From assembly GCA_900169235.1 (NCBI GenBank), contig FWCC01000271.1, positions 1 through 30,059 of the forward strand: a DNA stretch of 30,059 nt, written 5' to 3'. The notes under the pieces were generated by a model that ran no database searches, was not told the origin of the DNA, and was given only the letters and a program-made list of their open reading frames with translations. Origin of the DNA: Zarea fungicola (taxonomy: Eukaryota; Ascomycota; Sordariomycetes; Hypocreales; Cordycipitaceae). Numbering within the stretch: position 1 is the stretch's first letter; the number at the start of each line of letters is the position of its first letter. This document shows positions 22,533-30,059 of this stretch, piece after piece. A program made the translations under genes and the position numbers.

Positions 22533-23065
22533 TGCAGTAGTCTTTCAGACAGACGCTGTAAGTGAGAGGATGGCGCCACAAAGTCCAAGAAGGAGCTGAT
22601 TTGGAGAACGACGACGACTAGAAAGTGAAGATACGCAAAAGCAGTGTAGTGAAGAAGCTGCGTTGCTGGTCATGGAGTAGAAAGTATCGAGAGAATTAAG
22701 TAACTTAATACTGGCCGAGTATGGCTGTCCTCTAGGCATCTGAGATTGAAAGCCCACCACCTGCTAGAGTCTGCCTATACTTCATTCAGCGAGATGATAA
22801 TAACTTCTGATAGGCTAATTTATTATTTATAAAAAGCATAGACATAAAATAGGGAGTTGAGACACCGCTAAGATGGCCCATATAAATTATTAGTTGCTTA
22901 CCCATATGTAACCTTTATATGCTGATCCGCTTGTGACATCACAGAAACCTGAATAAAACCTTGTGATGCTAACATCCAACAATCTTCTCGATCGCCTGTT
23001 GCCTTGTAGGCCACTATGAATATTTATCACACTCCTCCCGTAGCAGCCAATGGTCTCTATCCACT

Positions 23066-23082
23066 TATGACACAGTGTCATA
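23066..23082. repeat. 17-base palindrome in shared promoter
   Basis: TATGACAC, one central A, GTGTCATA. It shares the half-site TATGACAC with the repeat at 8585-8600. Candidate dimer-binding site. Confidence 0.6.
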
Positions 23083-23543
23083 TGACTGCATAGACTTATG
23101 ATCAGTTAGGCCATAAGATATGCCGGGAATGTATGAAAATATTGAAAGTGGGGTGACTCGTTAATTTCTCATTTTGGAAGCGACAAAAAGCTGCAGCTGG
23201 AACCAGTGTAACACTGCATTGGATGATGGACGTACCTCGTACTGAGCTAGTCAGCATTTCATCCTTTCTTTTACACATAGAGGGTACGTATGAGGGTAGC
23301 CGATAACAGCTGGATTGCCGGCTGGACAATTCACGAACATCTTCCTCTGCGTATAACAGGCTGTTATGGGCAGCCCAAGACTTCTGAGACACGTCTGGGT
23401 CTGAGCACAATTAATGAGTCAAATGCTGACGGTTCTACCCGACATGATTGTATCCCGGGAGTAACATGGGTACCTACGCACAAACAGCGCTGGGGACACA
23501 TTGATGCCCGTCTCCTTGCACTTTTACAGAATGTTCGCAATTA

Positions 23544-23563
23544 CCCCCCCCCCCCCCCCCCCC
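23544..23563 (+). repeat. Run of 20 C bases
   Basis: Homopolymer about 60 bp before the start codon of elongase 2. It could be real and variable in length, or its length could be a sequencing artefact. Confidence 0.8.
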
Positions 23564-23623
23564 GAGCGTTCGACTCTACTATAAATTCATAGTTGATCCT
23601 ATGCAAGCCGATCCCGTTAAATT

Positions 23624-24705
23624 ATGACATTTTCTCTTACACTTATACGAATGCCTCGTTTTTATCTCTATAATTTGAACCCCATGATATCGAATGCCAT
23701 CAAGATGTCGCAAGGCAGTTTCGATTTGAAGCAGTTCTATGACTTGACTATGGACAAAATGGTTCCCATCACCATTTGCACCATTTACATCATCCTGTGC
23801 ATGATTGTGAAGCTTCGTCGAACTGGAAAAGTCTGTTCTGCCAAACGGCGCCTCAATTGCCAGCTTTTTTGGTTCAGCGTTTGGCATAATGCTCTGCTAG
23901 CGATGTACTCTTCGATCACCTTCTACAGTTTTGCCGGTATCGCCTGGTCCGTATTCAAAGTCGCCTGGACAACTGGTAGCCCTGCCGCAAGAGTTAGCAG
24001 GGTTGCCGACTTATTATGCTATTTGGACGGGTCCACGAAACTGTCAAACACTACGGTGGCTCCAAATACTGAAGAGCTACGTCATATTTGGAGCAGCGCT
24101 ATTGCAGGCTATGGGTGGACGTTTTATTTGAGCAAGATCTACGAGCTCGTCGACACGCTGATCGTGATAGCCCAGGGAAAGCCGCCGACATTCTTTCAGA
24201 CATACCACCACGTCGGTGCCATAGTTACCATTTGGTCTGCTTTGGTGTATAGAGTTACGCCAGTCTGGAGCTATATTCTGATGAATTCTGGTATTCACGC
24301 CCTAATGGTATGTAGCGAAATCATGCTTCCCTGCGCATCAATATCGATTTATGGGTTATACTTACAGGGGTCTAGTATACATACTATGTTCTAGCTTTAT
24401 TGAAAGTTCAAATACCAAAGCAAGTAAAGATGACACTCACTATCCTGCAGATAGTGCAGTTGACAGTTGCTTTGTCGTATGGTATTATTAGCCTTATAGC
24501 CTCCTATGAAGTCCCATATATGAGTAAAGTGGATGGCAAATTGTTCAAGGTGGTTACTAAACCATGCAGCTATGGGTTAGAGGATAAATTCGTTCTGTCT
24601 GTGGGTGTTGGCTATATTGGAGCGCTCCTTGCCTTATTCGCCCGGTTTTTTTACAAGACTTATAGGGGCAGCCCTGTGGCAAAAGAAGCTCGGAAGATAC
24701 AGTAG
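23624..24705 (+). CDS. ELO-family fatty acid elongase 2
   Basis: Predicted 337 aa from exons 23624-24307 and 24376-24705. The intron lies exactly where elongase 1 has its intron (after IHALM, before YTYY), showing common descent. Motifs: KIYELVDT (171-178), QTYHH (192-196) and N-x3-H-x2-MYTYY. As in elongase 1, the first His of the HxxHH box is Gln. The start could instead be the Met at 23684, since the alignable region begins near DLTMDKMVPIT; I keep the longest frame. The protein ends KEARKIQ, a lysine-rich tail that could act as an ER-retention signal. The two elongases differ in about half of their residues by eye, so they are old paralogues and may act on different chain lengths or unsaturation patterns (inference). 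Converges on the acyl-CoA reductase gene. Confidence 0.91.
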
Positions 24706-25311
24706 CAAGGCTTTCAGACAGTTACCAAAGTGCGCTCCCTAGTCGACAATAAGGCATCATACAACTGTGTGGCAATTTTCTTGCCACTTGATGCGGTGCG
24801 CTCTGTCAAGCTAACATAATGTTACGAATGCAATAAACCAATAAGGCCAGACAAAAGACAAGCAGGCTAAAGTAAGATAACTAGTTACAGCCTAGATAAG
24901 AAGGAGGGCTATAGTTATATAGCCACTTAATGTAGCTAATAAAAGAAATAAGTATACCATATATACAAAGTAGTAAAAAGTAATAGAAATTAAAGAAATA
25001 TATTGTTATTATTATTATNNGGCTATTGAAGCGATTCTAGCAAAAATGGTAGGCGTATATATAGTATGATTTGGTACATAATTACTGCATACTGGCGCTA
25101 TACGTCTCTATCTAGATATTCAAAATTGTATGCAATTCAAAATTAAATATAAACCCCGCAACTAGGACTTATTTCCCTTGCGATATTAGGCAGCCTTGAG
25201 TTAGCCTTGCCATTCAATACATAAGCTAATCTACAGCGCGAGAAGAAACTAAATTGATTTTCTCCAATACTTTCCAGCGGCCAATAAAGCAAACCTCTCT
25301 CCTTTGGCCAA
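24706..25311. other. Convergent 3' spacer with assembly gap, no gene seen
   Basis: 606 bp between the stops of elongase 2 and the reductase. The part 24880-25018 is highly AT- and TA-rich and runs into two N bases at 25019-25020, which probably mark a joined contig or a low-quality call. Small decayed repeat DNA is likely. Confidence 0.5.
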
Positions 25312-26677
25312 CTACCAAATGAAAAATTTTTGTACAGCCCGTGGTATCGAAAGGCAATTAGTCATGAATAGTCTTACATTCTTCATTCTGTCCTCCATTG
25401 CCAGGAAGCTGCTCGAACCCGTCGCCCATAGTGGCCATGCTTCCTTGTCCGCCTCGCTCATTTGCTCCCACAGTGCCTTTGTCTTGGCATCATCAAATTG
25501 AAACGCGCACCCTAGTGCAGCGAAAACTCTGGCTACAAACCAGAGACGGCAGTCGTGCCAGTCGTAGTTACAAATTGTCACGAACGGCCGGCCCCACCAC
25601 CACCGCCGTCGTCGCACGAATGCTTCCCCTGCTGTGGCTATGTTGACAATAGTATCACGGCCCGCGACTGCATGGACACAACCCGTCGTTCCTACTGCTG
25701 TGTGCATGATGAGACGGTTGACGACCATGTCCACGGGGATCTCATTGCCCTCTGCCATGCCGATATCCTGCAGGTACGATGGGACGCGTATAGTGCGTGG
25801 CGGACAGAGCAGGTAGCCTGCAGCAATGGCCGTGAATGGCGCGGACCCGGACCGCTCGTAGAAGGGGAACGGCAATTTTTCCGCTGGTCCCACCATAGAG
25901 GGCCTGAATATAAGGAGAGCCTCTGGTTTTCCACTCTCAGCAAATCCGCGGAACAAAAGACGCTCAGTCAGATGCTTCGCGTAGGTGTAACTGGACATGT
26001 GTCGAACATAATTAAATTCGACACTGTTGCCAGTGCGCCGGACTTGCGCAAGCTCGTTGTCCAAGCTCGCCGAGCTTTTGTCAGAGATGGGATGGATGTC
26101 TTCAGTGATGAGGGCGTCACTGCCTGTAGGGCAGTCGTCGCCGTTAAAGCGCAGAAATGCACTCGCATACGCTGTCGATACATAGACAAAGCGAGTAAGA
26201 CTTTTACTTTGGAGAGCAAATTCCATGATGGCAAGCGAGGGTTCGATAATTTGATCTCTCATAAAGGACAATTTCTTAGTCAGTTGAATCGTCGATGCAG
26301 CGTGGATCAAGATGTTAACTTCCGTCTTGAAGGTGCGCAGTTGCTCATGGCAGAGACCCAAGTTTGGCTGCGTTATATCGCCGTCCCAGATGAATATTTT
26401 ACCGGTTAGTCGAATCTGGTTTACAATGTCGGTAGATAGATGCTTCGCCATCTCCGTCCAAAAGTGGCTGTTTGAAAAATGGTTAATACAGGCTAGATTG
26501 CCACGCATTACCACTGACTCACCCCTCTCCGCCTCGTACGAGCAGGTAAACCCTAGCTATAGGAGTATCAAGCATTAGGCGCTGGAGGAGTGCTACTCCG
26601 ATAAACCCCGTAGCACCAGTCACAAGTACAGTCTGCTGGGCATAGAATTGTGTAAACGAGCATTGTTTCGTTGCCAT
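25312..26677 (-). CDS. Fatty acyl-CoA reductase (NAD_binding_4 / male-sterility type)
   Basis: Predicted 436 aa from exons 26523-26677 and 25312-26467; the 55-nt intron (GTGAGT...AAACAG) joins GG to C in frame. Extended short-chain dehydrogenase fold: nucleotide-binding TGATGFIG (20-27), then YLLVRGG, DGDITQPNLGL, FVYVSTAY, the catalytic YTYAK (Tyr212, Lys216) and IFRPSMVGPAEKLPFPFY. This is the pattern of acyl-CoA reductases, which reduce an acyl-CoA with NADPH to an aldehyde or primary alcohol. It lacks an adenylation or carrier domain, so it is a stand-alone reductase rather than part of a synthetase. The C-terminal 100 residues are less conserved. It is the likely chain-end step of the pathway (inference) and is divergent from the P450. 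Confidence 0.88.
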
Positions 26678-27293
26678 GTTTGAAGCTCTGGGAGTATGAT
26701 GACAAAGAAAAAAAAAATTGCTTGCTCTCGCGAGCCGTGAATAAAAGGAGATTTCGAATTACTAAACGCAATAGAAGATGATGTTCGGCTTTTTTAGATA
26801 TCGAATGGACCCGCTAGAGGTGCAGTTGAACACCTCAAAGCTAGGTATACCCCCCATTTAGGGGTGTAATTTTCCGTTCCAAGACCTACTTTAAGGAGTT
26901 ATTATCTTATTATCATAGATGGCATAGAGACAGCATGAATGTTATATGTCTCACCTATAAAGCAGGTAAGCTACCCACAACTTTCCAGTTCTCTAATGCG
27001 CATTCCTCATTGCTTTTTTTACTTCATAGGTGGTTTTCTTTTTTCTTTTTTGTATTTTATTATTTTATATTATACCATAACTACTATGTATTACTATAAG
27101 ACATCTATTATTAAAGCTCTTAATACTTTTAATTAAAATCACCAAAACCTTTTAGACTTGTGTCGTTTTGCTGTTTCCAATTAAGCCATAAATAGCCAAT
27201 ATTTCTCTGCTTGGTGGTAATCAACAGTTTAAGATCCAGATCTAGATATTAAAACAAAATTATCGATCTCCAATCATTGATTGCACTTTCGAT
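26678..27293. promoter_or_regulatory. Shared upstream region of acyl-CoA reductase and P450
   Basis: 616 bp between divergent start codons (26677 minus, 27294 plus). It holds an A-rich tract at about 26704-26718, a short hairpin ACCCC-N-GGGGT near 26850-26866, and a T-rich block at 27014-27080. I saw no copy of the palindromes found in the two other shared promoters. Confidence 0.5.
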
Positions 27294-28956
27294 ATGCTCC
27301 TAATTAAAATAATCCTTTTGCTGACCGTCTCAGCACTTGCGTGTATTCGACTACGGCAGATCAAACGCGCAGTCAAATGTGCCGCTCCACAATCTCTCCG
27401 TGGCAGTCTCCCCTTTAGTATGTGCTGAATAAAATTCCCTATATTAGTGATGCTAACCTTTTATAAACCTTGATATTCTTTTTAAGTTTATTACCTCGCT
27501 ACAGGGAAACACAGTACTTCAGTTCTACCGCGACGTCTTTGCCTCGTCAAAAGCGTGGACTGTGGAGGCAGCTGTGCTCAATGTGCGGGTCATTTTTACT
27601 GCAGATCCAGACAACATCGACGCCATATTCGGATCCAACTTCAGCAATTTTGAAAAAGGCGCTGTCTGGCGTCTTGGTGGTGCTGATCTCCTCGGAAAGG
27701 GCATCTTTACTTCAGACGAGCAAAGGTGGCGACAGCATCGAAAGCTATTGCACCCATACTCGACAGTAATCTCAGAAGTCAAGTTGATGGCCTTTGAAGA
27801 AGCATTTCAAAGCTTTGTCCACTTCTGCAAGAGTCGTTCTGGACTTATTGGAGAAGAACTCAAGGCTGGCCAGACTTTATGTTGCCCAGATATTTCCAAT
27901 GTGCTTCGCCGTCTCCAGCTCGATACCAACATTTCGGTGATGTTTGGAGAGCAACTGAATGCAATATTGTAGGTATTTGATACCAAAGCTTTATCTGTTT
28001 ACCATTGACGATGATTGTGGAATAGCGACGATAATCATGAATTCTCCCGAGCTATGCGCCAGGCATCCATCGAACAGGCTCATGCCTTTCAGTACATTGG
28101 ATCGGGTGTCCTTGGAGCCAAGCTCTTCTACAGTCGAAAATCTATGAGGATCGCTGTTAACACAATTAACCAGTTTATATCACGGTATACAGCCATGGTA
28201 CTGAAGGCACGAAATGACATAGACATGGCTAGTAAGGAGCACGGCAAGGAGAAAGAAACAGCTGACTTTATTAGTCAACTGGCCGCGTCAGACTATGATG
28301 AGTTAATGCTCCGAGATGCAATCTTTGACCTGATTCTCGCGTCTACTGAGGCAAGTGCCACAACCATGTCTTGGATTCTCTACGAGCTCTCTCAGAACCT
28401 GGCCGTCGTTAAGGACCTCACCGATGAGGTTTCACGTACTATCGGGCTGAAAAAGCTACCCACAACCGCTAACCTTAAGAAAATGGCATTTCTGCGTGCT
28501 GTCATTCACGAGACTTTGCGCCTTCATCCCGCTATCCCTTTCAACTTCCGCACCGCGGCGGCCGACACGACACTTCCGCGTGGGGGCGGCACTGATGGCC
28601 GGGAAACTGTTCGTGTTCTAAAGGGAACGATCGTTATTTTTTCGCTAGATGCTCTGCATCGGCGTGATGATCTACATCGTATTGGTGCTGCAGCAGATGT
28701 GTTTGATCCGCATCGCTGGTTGCTGTCGGACTCGCCAGGCAAGGGTCACTTTGCCGCCTTTCATCTTGGCAGAAGGCCATGTCTAGGAACAGACCATGCA
28801 ATGATGCAAATTTCGTATATGCTATGCAGAATTTTGCAGAATTTCGACAGCCTTGAATGTAAGGAGGGTGCGGCTCTTTTAGAAAAGGCGTCGCTATTTA
28901 ATTATCCAACTAGAAGGAGGACAATGAAATTTCGCACTCGAGCAGTGAACCCCTAA
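27294..28956 (+). CDS. Cytochrome P450, CYP52-like, with altered I-helix motif
   Basis: About 505 aa from exons 27294 to about 27417, 27505-27968 and 28026-28956. An N-terminal membrane anchor (MLLIKIILLLTVSALAC) places it on the ER. P450 marks: FTSDEQRWRQHRKLLHP, ExxR in FLRAVIHETLRLHP, FDPHRW and the heme loop FHLGRRPCLG (Cys codon 28780-28782). CYP52-like enzymes hydroxylate fatty acids or alkanes near the chain end. The I-helix, normally AGxDTT, reads ASTEAS (28339-28356), so the acid-alcohol pair used for oxygen activation is changed. At the first junction the protein should read SLPF-GNTVLQFYRD, but the only good donor (GTATGT at 27418) leaves one extra base and puts exon 2 out of frame. 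This means a frameshift, a base error, or use of a weak donor (27372, GTCAAA). The rest of the gene is intact. Confidence 0.82.
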
Positions 28957-29257
28957 ATGATATTTCTGGGTGGCTGCAAAAGGAGGCTATGATTGGTTGC
29001 TTTGCAAACTGGGAAAATAACGGTAATGTTTCCCGAGATGTCAAGACAGAAAAGAAAGCTCCATTTTGATTGAGTACATGGGTTTAGAAAACGAAATGAT
29101 AAAGACATTCACTTCATTAGGGAGCCTTGAACACGTAGGAGAGGCCAATTTATAGAAAGCATGCAAATTCATAATATCTCGGATTGACTTATTAGAGCAA
29201 AATACAATCACAGGCTGCAAAAAGCGGTCTTCGTGTCACGGTCGGAGCCTACTAGNN
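28957..29257. other. 3' flank of P450, no gene seen
   Basis: 300 bp of ordinary AT-rich sequence ending in two N bases (29256-29257) exactly at the edge of the inverted-repeat element. Confidence 0.5.
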
Positions 29258-29356
29258 AGTTCCTATAGGGGTAGCTGTGAGATCCCTATTGGCTCTACCA
29301 TCTGTAATGTACACGGCGCAGTCGCGTACTTTCCACCTAGGCCTAGGCCTGTAACA
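29258..29356 (+). repeat. Left terminal inverted repeat
   Basis: Pairs with 29933-30033 on the other strand. Differences between the arms are mostly transitions, as expected from RIP or age. Confidence 0.75.
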
Positions 29357-29932
29357 TTACCCCCCCCCCCTCTAGGGTCTTAGATAAGTCCCTAGTCGTA
29401 CTTAGCGAAGGCAACTATATCTACTAGGGCAGTCCTTAGTTCTTATATTATCTTATTATAATTAACCCATTTAATTAAGACCTGCTTGACTTTGCCGCGA
29501 CCTCGCTGCTTAGTTCTTATGTCTATAATGTGCTTAACCTTATATTTTACTTTACTGTTGACTAGTATAGGCGCTAGTTAGGAGTTGTCTGTAACTTGTC
29601 CTAGTAATGGGTCTATTATTGCTCTTTATAGGAGGTTAATATAAAATCGCAGGTAGATTATAGAGGGGACGTTAAGCTTAATTATATGTGACCTAATTAC
29701 CTTAGTTATTATATATTTCTAGTATAGATTATTAAGTTTCTTATTAGGTCATAGAGACCTATAATTCTAAAGGTCTAGCTAGACCTTATTACTAACTTTA
29801 AAGTATTTTATAGGATATTGCTACTTATTAATAGCTTCTTTATATTATTATACTATTACTACTAACACTGCTAAGGCGAACTCTATTACTAGGCGTTATT
29901 TCTTTAATAAGGCCTTTATAGCGACCTCCTTA

Positions 29933-30033
29933 TATCACAGGCCCAGGCCTGGCTGGAAGGTACGCGACTGCGCCGCGTACATTATATACAAGGTGGAGCC
30001 AACAGGGATCTCACAGCTACCCCTATAGGAACT
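29933..30033 (-). repeat. Right terminal inverted repeat
   Basis: Inverse copy of 29258-29356; its outer edge reads GGGGTAGC when the minus strand is read inward, as at the left end. Confidence 0.75.
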
Positions 30034-30059
30034 CATAGTGACCTCATAGCTAGTTAGAT

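Larger units (their letters stand above)
22533..23623. promoter_or_regulatory. Shared upstream region of TLC protein and elongase 2
   Basis: 1.09 kb between divergent start codons (22532 minus, 23624 plus). It has a 17-base palindrome at 23066-23082 (TATGACAC, A, GTGTCATA) and a run of 20 C at 23544-23563, about 60 bp before the elongase start. Open frames here (for example 23102-23410 minus, 23290-23592 plus) are not supported by any domain. Confidence 0.5.
29258..30033. mobile_element. Non-autonomous DNA element with long terminal inverted repeats
   Basis: The left end, starting AGTTCCTATAGGGGTAGCTG, is repeated in inverse orientation at the right end (closing at 30033). The arms run for about 100 bp (29258-29356 and about 29933-30033) and include GCGCAGTCGCGTAC in both, with scattered differences. 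The interior of about 575 bp has no open frame, is full of TA steps and poor in CA steps, and starts with 11 C bases (29360-29370). This fits a MITE-like or deleted transposon later hit by RIP. A target duplication cannot be read because N bases sit at the left edge. Confidence 0.75.

Noticed and set aside
25555..26409. 284-codon plus-strand frame over the reductase
   Set aside because: Antisense shadow of the reductase, whose motifs are clear on the minus strand.
1..30059. PKS, NRPS, terpene synthase, CRISPR array or rRNA/tRNA genes
   Set aside because: No supporting motifs were seen anywhere in the window.

Overview
The window is nuclear DNA of a filamentous ascomycete (Pezizomycotina). 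The evidence is many short GT...AG introns (about 44-111 nt) with CTAAC/CTGAC-like branch sites, a YMC1-type mitochondrial carrier, fungal-style FAD2, TLC and lipocalin-like proteins, and TA-rich, CpA-poor repeat DNA that looks RIP-mutated. There are two 2-base N runs (25019-25020 and 29256-29257), so this is a draft assembly.

Layout. (1) 1-1.9 kb: one GC-rich, intronless housekeeping gene, a mitochondrial carrier on the minus strand. (2) 2.8-15.2 kb: a dense block of six lipid genes. These are front-end desaturase A (-), ELO elongase 1 (+), front-end desaturase B (-), a FAD2-like desaturase (+), an EHT1/EMB8-type alpha/beta hydrolase (-) and a long-chain acyl-CoA synthetase (+). (3) 15.2-21.5 kb: AT-rich DNA with large empty stretches around a Myb/SANT regulator (+) and a convergent lipocalin-like gene (-). 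(4) 21.5-29 kb: a TLC-domain membrane protein (-), ELO elongase 2 (+), a fatty acyl-CoA reductase (-) and a CYP52-like P450 (+). (5) 29.26-30.03 kb: a 776-bp non-autonomous element with terminal inverted repeats of about 100 bp.

Interpretation. Regions 2-4 look like one gene cluster for a fatty-acid-derived product, with no polyketide synthase or peptide synthetase. A plausible order (inference) is: the acyl-CoA synthetase activates a fatty acid; the FAD2-like enzyme adds a methyl-side double bond; the elongases lengthen the chain; the two cytochrome-b5 front-end desaturases add carboxyl-side double bonds; the reductase and P450 oxidise or reduce chain positions; the hydrolase makes or cleaves an ester; and the Myb protein regulates the set. 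The set resembles the machinery for long-chain polyunsaturated fatty acids in Mortierella, algae and protists, which is unexpected in an ascomycete. Ten of the twelve genes form five head-to-head pairs with shared upstream regions. I do not recognise this cluster as a described pathway, and no database could be searched.

All gene models were spliced by hand. Both front-end desaturases come out at 442 aa and share five exon lengths exactly (128, 82, 319, 263 and 150 nt), which supports the models. The P450 is the only gene whose best splice junction is out of frame by one base.
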